Positions 10,647 to 20,170 of a stretch of 64,000 nt of DNA are shown here, piece after piece. The stretch is from Prorocentrum cordatum (taxonomy: Eukaryota; Sar; Dinophyceae; Prorocentrales; Prorocentraceae). Position numbers and translations under genes: made by a program. The DNA lies in contig CAUYUJ010003069.1 of the NCBI GenBank assembly GCA_963575745.1, forward strand, positions 40,862-104,861. Direction: 5' to 3'. The notes under the pieces were generated by a model. It ran no database searches and was not told the origin of the DNA. It worked only from the letters and a program-made list of their open reading frames with translations. Positions within the stretch are counted from its first letter, which is position 1. Each line of letters starts with the position of its first letter.

Positions 10647-12399
10647 CAGCGCCAGCTGGAATGATCATAACACTGCTCTTGTGTCGCTTGTAGTTTACAG
10701 TGAAGCCGTGGGTGGCCATGTGCTTGTGGACGCAGTCGACCGCCAGGCCCGCTGTGTTAACAGCCTCCCCCGTAGACCGTGGTGCGAGCAGATGGAGCCC
10801 GTCGTCAACAAAGGAAACGTCCAGAAGCGTAGGTAGGGCAAGGCCTGGCGAAAAAGTCTCACTACCAGCAGGGACAGAAAGCTCGAGGGATAGACCATGC
10901 TGGTATAGCTCCGCTTCGATAGCCTTCAGTGGTTTTACGATAGAGATATTGACAATCGCATCGGCCAGCGAACTACCTGGTCTCGAGCCCCGACGGGACC
11001 TCGCCACATCTTGGTCCTCTTGCCTCGCCGTGCCGAAATGAGTGTCGCGGTGTCCTTCAATGAGGAGTGCTAACAGATGCGGTTCGTCCTCCAGCTCTGC
11101 CAGCGCCCCTGACTGTGACAAGATGAATTCAAACATCGGAAGCAAGACGATTGGGATGTCGTGGTTGTGCAGAATATATTCTCTGTCATCGTCGTCATTG
11201 CACGTTGGTAAGACCAGGGAGCGAATGGTAGAGTAAAAGGCCGCTTTCAAGTCAATGAAGTACAGGATGGCCGTCTTCCCTGCTGTGTTGCAAGCCTGGA
11301 TGAAGGTAGTCATCAAATGAAGCAGCTGCGCGGGCCCTCTCTGTGATCTGCCGCCGCGCTGAGTATCCTTGAGAATGAGATGCAGGTAACGCGCCAGCTG
11401 GTCACGAAGTAGGCGATGCCAACACTTGCTGATGATCCCATTGAGGAGGATGGATCGGTAGTTGTCCAGGCAAGTTGGTGTACCTTTTCCTTTGAAGAGG
11501 GGGAAAACGATGCCGTGCTTCCATGCCAATGCCCCCTGTTGGCGCATGCTCGTCTTGACGAAGATTGGGGCGCAGTGTCGTGCCATAGCCGCAGGGTGTG
11601 CTGTCAATAAATCGCCCGGTATCTGATCCTGGCCTGGAGCCTTGCGCCGCTTCACCCCTCGAAAGAGCCAGCCAACTCTGAAGGGTCCAGGAACGAGGTC
11701 AACTTGAAGATTGTCGATCAGGAAATCATGATGAAGCCTCTGGCTGTACAGCTTTGCTAAGTGCGTCGTTTGCATCACCTCCGCGTCCTCCGTCAGACCG
11801 AAGTGCTGGATGACCGCAGCCGCTTCTTGCTTGTCATTCTCAAATACTTGACCTTTGCTATCCGTTAGGTGGGCGCTTCTGCTGGTCCTTCCTGGTCGGC
11901 CTCCATAGCGTAGTAGTACCTTCAGAAGACGCCATTCATAGTGAGAATCTCCGCGCTTGGCACACTCCTCCATCTCTGCACCAATACGCTCAAGATGTTG
12001 CACTCGGTCATGGTGAATGGCAGTCTTCACAAGCTTGCCTGTCGCGTGCAAGAACTCTCGCCGGAAGCCAACAAACTCTGCATCTGTCAACATTGGGCCA
12101 TACCTGTTTGTGCTGCAAAGCAGGCGCAAACGACGAACATCATGTGCCCATGGCTTATCTTCAGCTGGATGAAGTAGGGGATCGTCGAGATGAGTAAGTA
12201 ATAATGCCCATGGTGCCGTCGTAGTGCTGTTGCTTAGTGTTCTTGTGGCTTTGGCCACGTAGCGTCGTAGTCGTATCAGTTCCATCGTCGAGCTCGTAAT
12301 ATATGGCTGGATAGGCGTCAGCCGTCCAGCTCCATAGCAATTGGAAGCAACCTCGCGAATCATGGTGTCCGTCAGCTGTTGGTGGTCGTTTACGTCCAA
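10573..12399 (-). CDS. LINE-A ORF2: reverse transcriptase
   Basis: About 608 open codons. RT landmarks are visible: KRRKAPGQDQIPGDLL (fingers, motif 1), GIVFPLFKGKG, NYRSILLNG (motif 2), YFIDLKAAFYS (motif A, first catalytic Asp, near 11240), GSRPGSSLADAIVNI (motif B) and SFVDDGLHL (motif C, FVDD, near 10800..10825), then HKSSVMI (motif D). All catalytic aspartates are present. The frame shifts at about 10573-10646 to the C-terminal part. Function: target-primed reverse transcription of the element RNA. Confidence 0.85.
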   Translation of the reverse strand: MDVNDHQQLTDTMIREVASNCYGAGRLTPIQPYITSSTMELIRLRRYVAKATRTLSNSTTTAPWALLLTHLDDPLLHPAEDKPWAHDVRRLRLLCSTNRYGPMLTDAEFVGFRREFLHATGKLVKTAIHHDRVQHLERIGAEMEECAKRGDSHYEWRLLKVLLRYGGRPGRTSRSAHLTDSKGQVFENDKQEAAAVIQHFGLTEDAEVMQTTHLAKLYSQRLHHDFLIDNLQVDLVPGPFRVGWLFRGVKRRKAPGQDQIPGDLLTAHPAAMARHCAPIFVKTSMRQQGALAWKHGIVFPLFKGKGTPTCLDNYRSILLNGIISKCWHRLLRDQLARYLHLILKDTQRGGRSQRGPAQLLHLMTTFIQACNTAGKTAILYFIDLKAAFYSTIRSLVLPTCNDDDDREYILHNHDIPIVLLPMFEFILSQSGALAELEDEPHLLALLIEGHRDTHFGTARQEDQDVARSRRGSRPGSSLADAIVNISIVKPLKAIEAELYQHGLSLELSVPAGSETFSPGLALPTLLDVSFVDDGLHLLAPRSTGEAVNTAGLAVDCVHKHMATHGFTVNYKRHKSSVMIIPAGAGARDLTIRRQGFLKRQDRDTRVAR

Positions 12400-12579
12400 C
12401 TCCCATGGCGCTAATGATCGCGATAATAGTTCTGCCTCAAATCTCTTTCTGCATTAGTCATCCTGGAGCTTAGCTTGATCTAATCGAAGTCGTGCTTGCC
12501 CCATTCTCGGTCTTGCGGACGATCGTGTGCTTGAACGTAGCCATCGCAGGTAGATGGTCAGCGGTGTCCGTGTAGGTAT

Positions 12580-14432
12580 CTAGGGAGTAGTCAATCTGGC
12601 ATGATGTGCAATACCATGGAAGACATCGTTGGCGATCACATGGTCGTTTTTGTGCAATGTGCCAGCGCTGCTGATATACGTATGTCCTGAAGCTTCTTCA
12701 TAGAACGTAGGTTCCACGTACAACTTATGGTCCGATATCGTCTGCCTCATTAGATGCCCTGGAAGATCGTCTTCATCAGGCGTGCAGTCCTCCTTGAGGA
12801 AATCCCCAATGCCTTCGTGGCTGCCCTGTCGTAGTGTAGCACGGGGTCGCTGGCCTAGGTGCGCATTGAGGTCGCCCAGAATCATAGTGGGAGGCCACTT
12901 CAACTGGAACTCATCAAAACGGCCCCACCAGTTCTTGTAGTCCAATGTAGGGTGCCCCAAGTTGACTGCGTGGGCTATGTACACAATCTCGTGCTCATCA
13001 AAAATCCGCACTTTACGTATGAGAATACGCTCGCTACAGTGTAGTACTCGGACGTCAGATGCATTGAAACATCTCGGCCCAGCGGGGCCAATCCCATAGG
13101 GCTGCACAATGTCAAGTAGCAGCGCACATCCAAGCTTCCGCTTCCCGCCTGTCCCGATGACCAGGTATCCGTCAAGAATCGCGGCATCTGCTGGCGCGGG
13201 TGCTTCTTGGCATCCTACGATATGCAACCCCTGCTCACGGAACTGGCACCGAAGAAGTTGGGCGCGCATCGGTTGTGCTGGGTCTCCTGTATCGCCCATG
13301 GCCGCTCGTTGGCAATTGAACGTGGCCACCTTAATGTCGAGCTGGTATTTTCGAGAAGCTATAGCCTGCCTGGGTATGTCGTGAAAAGCAACCTTCTGCA
13401 CCTCCGGGTCTGCGTGGAGACCGCCGCTGCTTGCAAGAGGATACGCATGTCGGTCAGGATGGTGCGGGTCGCGTAAGAAAGCCCACTGCGCGCCGATCTC
13501 GTGTTCCATGTTCTGCACAATCAAGTGAGGTAACGGTGGCGGTGGTCTCGTTTTCGCACTCTTAGCCAGTACATCACATAACTCATTCCACGGGCTGCCT
13601 TCATGGCCTCCAGTGTGAGCAAGCCCTAGTGGTCGCACACGAGATACGTCTGCATGCACCAACGCAGTGAGTTCAGTCAAGCTGTCCCTCTGCGAAAGAC
13701 CTGAAGCCGTAGTCGTCAGGGCGGGGAGGCAGTCGCAGATAATCTCCACGGGGGTCTGCCACGAGATCTGCAGGGAGTAGAGGATCGCCCACAACAAGCC
13801 TGCCGTCTCAACTGCGACGCTGGATATGGCCTTGTCGGGAATGTCGAAATTCACGCAGCCCTTCACGAACGAGCTGAAAACCCATCGAAACACTCCGACT
13901 CGACACTGCCCGATATGGCTGCACACGCCCACGCACTTTGGCCAGGGTCGTCGTCCCAGTACGAGCCGTCGCAAAAAATGGTGTAGTGCTCCACTGGCGA
14001 CACGTGAGGTGTCGCGTAGCGGAGGGCCAGAGAGGCATGCTGGTGCAATACCAAACCAGCAAGGTCACGCCGTAGCTTGATGTGCCAGCCCTGTTGAACA
14101 TGAAGAACAGAGACTGGCAAAGGTATGTTGCACCGTACCGTAGGTAGGTGGGTTCCACCTAGCTCATATTCCTGGCCGTGTCGTTCGACAGCTGGCGCGG
14201 GAGAGAGAAGGTTAATGGTGTCGGAGTCCGCGCTGACCGAGACCAATGATGGTGAAATGCGCGCCGTTTCGCGGTGAGCAGCATGTGCTTGGGTCGGTAA
14301 GTTACTAGGACTGTGTGGAAGGAGATGCCGCCTGGTCCCAGTCGCTCTAGACGTAGGCGGTGTAGGAACACTTATGAATGCTGCTTGGCTGTCAGGTGCT
14401 TTGCCCCACTGCGCTCCATCCGCGAAAGGCAC
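12580..14432 (-). CDS. LINE-A ORF2, N-terminal part: RNase H then AP endonuclease
   Basis: Two overlapping frames (13863..14432 and 12580..13974) together carry all RNase H landmarks: FCDGSYWDDD (first Asp), VAVETAGLLWAI (Glu), IICDCLPAL (Asp) and HTGGHEG...ELCDVLAKSA (final Asp). After about 13330 the frame enters an exonuclease/endonuclease/phosphatase-fold domain with ATFNCQRAA, GCQEAPAP and the catalytic ILGDLNAHLG (near 12880), ending with KNDHVIANDV. The frame change between FCDGS and the remaining motifs lies around 13870-13900. Further indels at 12400-12580 separate it from the RT frame. An RNase H before the endonuclease is atypical. Confidence 0.7.
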
Positions 14433-14449
14433 AGTGGGGCTGCGCTCCC

Positions 14450-16621
14450 CTAAGGGAGCCGCTGCAACTGACCCTGGCCAGATAGAGCTCCATCATCTCC
14501 ATCATCTCGTCCACCATCTTCCTCGGAAACCACGAATGGAGCTCTTTCCGCCGACGATCTGCCAGGGCGTGCCTGGGGCGTAGATCCATCGCCTAGAAGA
14601 GTGGCTACTTCACCTCGTGACCCATGACGTCGAGTGAGACTTGAGCTGGCGTGGCCAGGTCGCAAAGGGCTCTTGATTGCGCGCGTAGTCTTCCTTGGTG
14701 GGGTCTTGTGTATAGTGCTTCTGTCCGTGGCCTCTGCTGCCGAAGAATCACCGAGTCCCTCGACGTCTGCTTCTTCCCCCGTGAGGCATTCATGTCTGGC
14801 AGCGTGGTCACGTTGAACCTCAAGGGCCTGCTCTCGCTGCCAGTCTTCATACTGTTCTAGATCGCGGAGTTCATCTTCTTCTCGAATAGCTTTAAGCTCC
14901 GCCTCCGCTTCCTCTCGCATCTGGGCTTGATACCCTTCAGCGTCGCCAAGGTGTAAGTCGAACTCTGCCTCTGCCTCGCCGGGTGGGAGAATTTGCCTGT
15001 CCATCGATGAGCGCAGCACCACTGGGCTCTCAGCAACTTCAATAACTGCTGGTGGTTCAACTGCAGTAACCTGATCGGCCCCATCAAGATGAGGAGCTGT
15101 TGCCGATGGCTTGGGGGGCCCGCATATCACACAATGCTGTTCTCCGTGTGCATCCAATTGTCCACAAACTTTGCAAACGAAGGAAGGAGTATCACCCTGT
15201 CGGCTCTCATCTCCATCCGAAAGACCAGACATACCTAGCTCCTCTGCATGGTGTTGACCTGGCTTCCTCGGCGTAGAGATCTCATGAGATGCCGTTGAGT
15301 ACTGCACGTTCACCTGGGCCATGGATTGTTCCAAGGCAGATCGAATCTGATCATCTTGGAGCCTTTGCAGCTTTTCAATATCACGTCTTGCTGCGTCGTC
15401 TTCATCCGTCATCCAAAGATCAACACGTTCCTCTTCCTCCTCCTCGTTCTGGGTCCTCGTAAGCTCATCGTCCAGGTATGCTGGCCGCTCTTTGATGTAT
15501 TCACTGTAAGCAATTTCGTCCCCTTCTTGTTGCCGTAGTAGTCTTTCCCCTTCAGCTGCCAGTTCAGCGTCGTGTCGCCTTCGTATCCCCGATGATGCTG
15601 GCTCAATCGTTGCCGATGACGGGTCAGGGTAGGGATAGCCGTGCGAGTGCCTTTGTGTCTGACGAGCAGGGGTAGCCATCGGCACAATCCTTACATCTTT
15701 CAACTGAACCAATGGCACCCGTGACGCTGAACGGGCACGTTGAGGACCGTAGCCAACTGCTGGTGGAACATCTGCCGTTGCACCAAGTAGTGACGTTGCT
15801 GCTGCTGCTGTCGGTACCGCTGTTCCCACTGCTTCAGGTGCAGTAGCTGCTGCGCTGGCTGAGGCCTCTGACGACTGTTGTGCCGACCAAGTATCCGTTG
15901 CGGGCGGTGTCAGACCTGCAATAGCCTTGCCCGCCTGCTGCGCTGCATACAGATCGGTCGCCCATCTTTGGTATTTGTTCTCCGCCCCACGCACCGCTGT
16001 TACTGCCTGCGCACTCGCTCCTTGCTGTTCACTAGCCAGGAGGTCCCACCTCTGCTTGTAGTATGTGTCCATCTCATTCCGTCTGCTTTGTAGTTCTCGA
16101 ACAGCTTCCTCTTGAAAGACTTGCATGCTGGCGACCATCATAGCATCGCTCCGAGCCTGCTGTTCCTTGCGTAGATGTTCGGCTTGTAATATTTGAGCTT
16201 CCATCGCTTGCTGATACTGTTCTAGTTCACACTTGTACTTGGCTTCTCTTTCGGCTTGGTCCTGGACTGCTTGCTGGCGATACGCTGCAAATCTTCGTTG
16301 TTGCTCACGGAGCTCCAAACCATGATGATGTGCTGTCGTTGCTCTAGCTTGTCTTTCTTTGAACTCCACCTGAGATTCACGCTGTTGAGCCTGCTGACGA
16401 TGTTGGTCGTGAACTTCTTCACGTCGCTTACTTTCTGTTAGCTGCTGCTTTGCTTCTTCTTGGAGTTCGCGTAGCTCAGCCATTCCACGACGTGCTTGCT
16501 CAACTTCTTCTGTGAATGCTGGAAGGGTGGAACCTGGAGTAGACGACTGAACCGAGGCAACTTCTCTGCAGGAGCTTCTGGTCACATGCTGCACTGGGTT
16601 CTGTACACCGAGCTGGGTCAC
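14450..16621 (-). CDS. LINE-A ORF1b: coiled-coil protein with a four-cysteine finger
   Basis: About 723 codons with no internal stop. Residues about 35-215 are a Glu/Gln/Arg-rich coiled coil (repeated REEQ, QAE and RQQ patterns). An Ala/Ser/Thr-rich linker follows, then acidic helices, then a finger CKVCGQ...HCVICG near residue 490, then another acidic helical block and a basic tail. It lies between the zinc-finger ORF and the enzymatic ORFs and is probably a structural gag-like protein. Whether it is made alone or by frameshifting from ORF1a cannot be told. Confidence 0.55.
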   Translation of the reverse strand: MTQLGVQNPVQHVTRSSCREVASVQSSTPGSTLPAFTEEVEQARRGMAELRELQEEAKQQLTESKRREEVHDQHRQQAQQRESQVEFKERQARATTAHHHGLELREQQRRFAAYRQQAVQDQAEREAKYKCELEQYQQAMEAQILQAEHLRKEQQARSDAMMVASMQVFQEEAVRELQSRRNEMDTYYKQRWDLLASEQQGASAQAVTAVRGAENKYQRWATDLYAAQQAGKAIAGLTPPATDTWSAQQSSEASASAAATAPEAVGTAVPTAAAATSLLGATADVPPAVGYGPQRARSASRVPLVQLKDVRIVPMATPARQTQRHSHGYPYPDPSSATIEPASSGIRRRHDAELAAEGERLLRQQEGDEIAYSEYIKERPAYLDDELTRTQNEEEEEERVDLWMTDEDDAARRDIEKLQRLQDDQIRSALEQSMAQVNVQYSTASHEISTPRKPGQHHAEELGMSGLSDGDESRQGDTPSFVCKVCGQLDAHGEQHCVICGPPKPSATAPHLDGADQVTAVEPPAVIEVAESPVVLRSSMDRQILPPGEAEAEFDLHLGDAEGYQAQMREEAEAELKAIREEDELRDLEQYEDWQREQALEVQRDHAARHECLTGEEADVEGLGDSSAAEATDRSTIHKTPPRKTTRAIKSPLRPGHASSSLTRRHGSRGEVATLLGDGSTPQARPGRSSAERAPFVVSEEDGGRDDGDDGALSGQGQLQRLP

Positions 16622-16685
16622 CGCTCCAGCGCCTGGAATATAGCTGTGTAAGAATGTCGACGATTGGCCTCTAATTTATTTTCCA

Positions 16686-17522
16686 TCAATAATTGGGGTC
16701 GCCTGCAATCCAACTGACGGAAATGATGACGGAGGTCTCGAGGCAGTTGCGGGAGCCAACTGAGGTGCCTTCCTTCGTGCTTGGTGGAGGGGGTGGCGGA
16801 GGAGGCGGCGGCGGTGGTGGCTCCTCCTTGGCCTTGATGGAGTCCCTAGGTATTGACACCGCTAGCGCTCTGCGTCGATCATGGCCAATATCATCGGCTC
16901 CTGGCGGTGAACGGTCCCCTCCCTCTTTGGCTTCTCGCTCAAGATCTTGCCAATCCAGAATTGTTTCTTGCTCCAACAGGATATCCGTCTCGATTGCCGC
17001 CTGCTGCCTCTTGAGTGCCTCCAACTTGTTGGCCGATCTTTGTAGACCATCCCGAGCTTCTTTTTCTTTTGCTGCTGGTGTCTCCATTTCCCACAACATA
17101 TATTTCAAGATTGCCATATCTTTCTGTTGTGCCTGAGTATTTGTCATCGCCTCTTTTCCCTTCAATACTATCTCGGCCAGCGTGCTCAGCCTGGATTGCA
17201 GCTCTTCCCGATGTCGTACCAGTGCACCCTGACCTGTTGGCGGTGTGCGGTATATATGGCTCTTATTCGCATAGTCCGTGGTACACATCATCATCTCCCG
17301 AATGCACTGCTTGCAATCCTCCTTCAACTTGGCAGAATCTTTCGCCCTTAGGTTGTCATCGTGAACTCTCTGGCAATGTTGACGATATGAAATCCCACAT
17401 TTGCGATTGCGATACCGATCGTCACCATGATTGACAACTCCACACGATATGCATTTCCAATTTGGAATACCTCCACCTCGATCAGCTGCTGCAGCTCCTC
17501 GGCCTCCGTCCCTGGCCGCCAT
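16686..17522 (-). CDS. LINE-A ORF1a: RanBP2-type zinc finger protein
   Basis: The start is chosen at the ATG at 17522 because the upstream part of the frame is a translated GGA array. The protein is about 278 residues. A finger of the form NWKCISCG...RKCG (W-x-C-x2-C-x10-C-x2-C) lies near residue 20. A Lys/Glu-rich helical region follows (about residues 60-215), then a 13-residue poly-proline run encoded by a CCN array near 16790..16830. By position and composition it is a gag-like nucleic-acid-binding ORF1 product. The next ORF begins 65 nt downstream in another frame. Confidence 0.6.
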   Translation of the reverse strand: MAARDGGRGAAAADRGGGIPNWKCISCGVVNHGDDRYRNRKCGISYRQHCQRVHDDNLRAKDSAKLKEDCKQCIREMMMCTTDYANKSHIYRTPPTGQGALVRHREELQSRLSTLAEIVLKGKEAMTNTQAQQKDMAILKYMLWEMETPAAKEKEARDGLQRSANKLEALKRQQAAIETDILLEQETILDWQDLEREAKEGGDRSPPGADDIGHDRRRALAVSIPRDSIKAKEEPPPPPPPPPPPPPSTKEGTSVGSRNCLETSVIISVSWIAGDPNY

Positions 17523-17712
17523 TCCTCTGACTGGCGGGCGCTGGGCCCAGTGGTGGGCCTTGAGCACCGTCTGCGCCTTGGTGATGCGCAGCAAGATCCT
17601 CGCCTGGGCACGCTGTCGCCTGCGGCGACGGTGCGCCGCGCCCTCGGAGCGCTTGGCCGTCCGTGGGGCGGCGTCCGCCCCACCCCGAGTGGGCAAACGG
17701 CTGGAGGGGGCC

Positions 17713-17765
17713 TCCTCTTCCTCCTCCTCCTCCTCCTCCTCCTCCTCCCTCCTCCTCCTCCTCCC
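17713..17765. repeat. (CTC)n microsatellite between two LINEs
   Basis: A CTC array separates the 5' region of LINE-A (minus) from the 5'-truncated LINE-D (plus). Confidence 0.9.
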
Positions 17766-17768
17766 TTC

Positions 17769-19613
17769 ATGGGCGCGGTCAGGATGGCGGCCCTCACGCA
17801 CGAGCAGCAGTTGTATTCTAAGTCGGCATACGCGTGCGTGGCCTTATTCGCCCAGAGCCTGCCTGGGTTCCGCCATCTCCGCAGCGTGACGCACGTGAAA
17901 GCACACCGTTCGGGAGAGGAGTACGCTTGCATGGATATGGCAACAAGAAGGCTCACGGATGCGAATGTCTATGCGGACGTGAGAGCCAAAGCTGGTGCGG
18001 CGATGCATGCACCTATCAGCGAGGACTTCGCGAAGGCTATCGACACGGCCAGCGTGAGGATCAAGAACTTCGCGAAGCTGGTTGCGGCAGTACTTCCCTT
18101 GTTTGATCGAGATGCCCACGAGCGTTGGACACGGCGAACAGCCCAGATCAAGAGGATAAGGAGCACACGTACTGACGGATGGCACCAGTGGGAGGAAGGA
18201 AACTTTGGTCTCCAATGCAAGGCGTGTTTGAAGATCAACTGCCCAGGGACTGAAGTTATGCTCAATGGTTGTGCTGGCGCCCCCACATTCCTCAAGGCCT
18301 TCCTCAACCAACCACTCGGACATCACCTAGTGGCGGTGAACCAGAAGGGCGACGGGCTCAGCGACGAGGCGGTTCCAACGGTCTTTGTCTGCGTGGGCTG
18401 CGGCGCCTGGGCGCAACAACGCCGACGGCAGAAGCTCAGGAGGCAGTGCAAGCCGCCAACCAGACAAGGAGTTGAAGTGCTGACGAATCTTCGAAGAGGC
18501 TTGGGCCCACACAAGACGCTGGCGAGGCATATGGACATGGCGGCCCCCCTGCATAGGATGATGCCCAAGGCCCTGCCCCCGCTAAGATCGAAGACTTGCG
18601 TCACTCGCCCCGTGGCAATGGCGGAGCCCGCGGGATCTGAGCACAAGATGGCAGCCATAATGGAAAGGATAAAGGCAAAGGAAAAGGCGAAGCGTGACCA
18701 GGACGATGACAACAACACGATCCTCGGACGCACGCGACACGCAGTTCCTGAAGCGGCCGGACCACAACACGGGGGAAGTGCTTGCACGGGTACGAGGACG
18801 CCCACCGAGTCCCTAGCGCCCACGGAGCCCGCGGTTCCTCAGTGGCGCAATGGGGATGAAGTGCCCCCTGCGGCACAGCTTGGTGGCGAACCCCTACCCG
18901 CGATTGACGAAGACGGAGCAGGTGCAGATGACGGAGCACGCTGCAGATACATCGGAAAGGAGGCAGGAGCAGGGCCTCAGCCGAGCGAAAGAGGTGGAAA
19001 GGAGGCAGGAGCAGGGCCTCAACCACCTGACAAAGACAGCGAGCTTGCCATGGGCCGCGACGGAAAGGGGGCAGGAGCAGGGCCCCAACCGAGCGGTAGC
19101 GGCACAAAGGAACTGGGAGCAGTGCCTCAACTGCGCGCTGAAAGGGTGCAGCAGCGAGGGCGAGCACAGCAACCAAGTCCCTGGGCCCTCTTTCAGGCGG
19201 CATCGGGACGACGTGTTGAGAACGGGCAGAAGGACCATGGGCCGAACCCCATGGGAAGGGCAAGCGTTTATCTCGAGCAGCAGACGTTGGAGGCAACCAT
19301 GGGCGTCCAGGCGCTCAGCGGCAATCACAGCGGGAAACATGCTGCTCGAGGCCGCGCAGAGGTCAATGGCAGGTCTCGAGGCCTGGCTGGGGATGCGGTG
19401 GCAAGCACCACGAGGAGTACCTCGAGAAGAAGGGCGGAGCCAGTGGCTAAGGAGACGCCCAGCCAGGGGCAGCGAGGACTGCGAGCTGTATCCGAGGGTA
19501 AACTCCATGGAGCTGCTGGAGCTACGAAGTGGGGCCGTTCGCGGAGTACGTCCTGCACGGTGCCAGTGGCCCTGGATTTTCCTCCCAGGGGCGGCGCGGA
19601 GGCGGCTACTTGA
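17769..19613 (+). CDS. LINE-D: 3' fragment of a retrotransposon (RNase H end plus zinc ribbon)
   Basis: The frame is open from the ATG at 17769 to 19613. It begins inside an RNase H domain: THVKAHRSGEEY and then ANVYADVRAKAGAAMH (final Asp of RNase H). A four-cysteine module follows, LQCKACLK...FVCVGCGAWA, like the one after the RNase H of LINE-B. Further on there are short repeats of the pattern GKEAGAGPQP (about 18955..19100), and the C terminus reads VALDFPPRGGAEAA. The RT and endonuclease are missing, so this is a 5'-truncated copy. Its last 100 bases are homologous to the 183-bp repeat at 31.6-32.4 kb. The 12-kb transposon begins at 19609, so the final two codons and the stop are transposon sequence. 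Confidence 0.65.
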   Translation: MGAVRMAALTHEQQLYSKSAYACVALFAQSLPGFRHLRSVTHVKAHRSGEEYACMDMATRRLTDANVYADVRAKAGAAMHAPISEDFAKAIDTASVRIKNFAKLVAAVLPLFDRDAHERWTRRTAQIKRIRSTRTDGWHQWEEGNFGLQCKACLKINCPGTEVMLNGCAGAPTFLKAFLNQPLGHHLVAVNQKGDGLSDEAVPTVFVCVGCGAWAQQRRRQKLRRQCKPPTRQGVEVLTNLRRGLGPHKTLARHMDMAAPLHRMMPKALPPLRSKTCVTRPVAMAEPAGSEHKMAAIMERIKAKEKAKRDQDDDNNTILGRTRHAVPEAAGPQHGGSACTGTRTPTESLAPTEPAVPQWRNGDEVPPAAQLGGEPLPAIDEDGAGADDGARCRYIGKEAGAGPQPSERGGKEAGAGPQPPDKDSELAMGRDGKGAGAGPQPSGSGTKELGAVPQLRAERVQQRGRAQQPSPWALFQAASGRRVENGQKDHGPNPMGRASVYLEQQTLEATMGVQALSGNHSGKHAARGRAEVNGRSRGLAGDAVASTTRSTSRRRAEPVAKETPSQGQRGLRAVSEGKLHGAAGATKWGRSRSTSCTVPVALDFPPRGGAEAAT

Positions 19614-19621
19614 ATCACCGC
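19609..19621 (+). repeat. Left terminal inverted repeat of the 12-kb element
   Basis: CTTGAATCACCGC, an exact inverse of 31589..31601. With the flanking CTA/TAG the match extends to 16 bp (19606..19621 versus 31589..31604). Similarity fades after this. Confidence 0.9.
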
Positions 19622-19816
19622 CCTCTTTGCTTTGCACTTGGTGCGCTTGTAAGTGGATGTATATTGGCTTATAACATGCACAACGCAACTTACAAGCACG
19701 CTAACTTCGCAAGCAACCCATCTATTCACATGCAAGTGCGCATAAACACTTGGCACGGTTATGTAACCGCTCGCGTCCCAGCAACCTGCTTTTAACATCT
19801 TAAGGGCAACATCATC

Positions 19817-19875
19817 AAGTAGGTTAGTGTGGTTAGCACCAAACTGGTTAGCGAGGTTGGTAACCTGCTTAGGTA
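19817..19875. repeat. Left subterminal GGTTAG repeats
   Basis: GGTTAG occurs at 19822, 19831 and 19846, the first as AAGTAGGTTAG. The inverse, CTAACCTACTT, occurs twice near the right end. This is a candidate transposase or accessory-protein binding array. Confidence 0.65.
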
Positions 19876-20103
19876 ATCTGCTAAGTCCATGTACCCAGAT
19901 GTGCAAATAGCGGATTTCTATGTTTGGTTCCGTGATTATGCTGATCGTCGGCGCGAAATCCATGTTGCTTTCTGCTGATTTTGATGTTCGCCAATGTGTT
20001 TTTTGTTTCTGATTTGGTGGGAATTGTTAATCGTTTCTGTGTTTCTCGAGGAAGTCACCGAAGTTCGGCCGCCAACAACCCTGCTGCCATCATCGCGTCG
20101 GTG

Positions 20104-20123
20104 CTATAGCCGTTTTAGCGGCT
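20104..20123 (+). promoter_or_regulatory. Possible degenerate DinoSL relict upstream of gene A
   Basis: TAGCCGTTTTAGC at 20107..20119 resembles the core TAGCCATTTTGGC of the leader with two mismatches and is followed by GGCTC. It lies about 50 nt upstream of the likely ATG at 20171, the spacing seen for the other genes of the element. It is weak alone. Confidence 0.35.
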
Positions 20124-20170
20124 CCTTTTGATACTTCGAGACGCATCGTGACTTTGAGTGTCCATCACGC

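Larger units (their letters stand above)
9443..17522 (-). mobile_element. LINE-A: degenerate non-LTR retrotransposon with RNase H upstream of endonuclease and RT
   Basis: From 17522 down to about 9443 the minus strand carries, in order: a RanBP2-type zinc finger ORF, a long coiled-coil ORF with a CxxC...CxxC finger, an RNase H domain, an apurinic-type endonuclease, a reverse transcriptase and a C-terminal CCHH-like region. Several frame changes interrupt ORF2, so it is likely dead or badly assembled. I-clade LINEs normally have endonuclease-RT-RNase H; here RNase H comes first. Confidence 0.85.

Noticed and set aside
17427-17768. N-terminal extension of the LINE-D frame
   Set aside because: It reads antisense through LINE-A ORF1 and a CTC array; retrotransposon homology begins only at about 17769.
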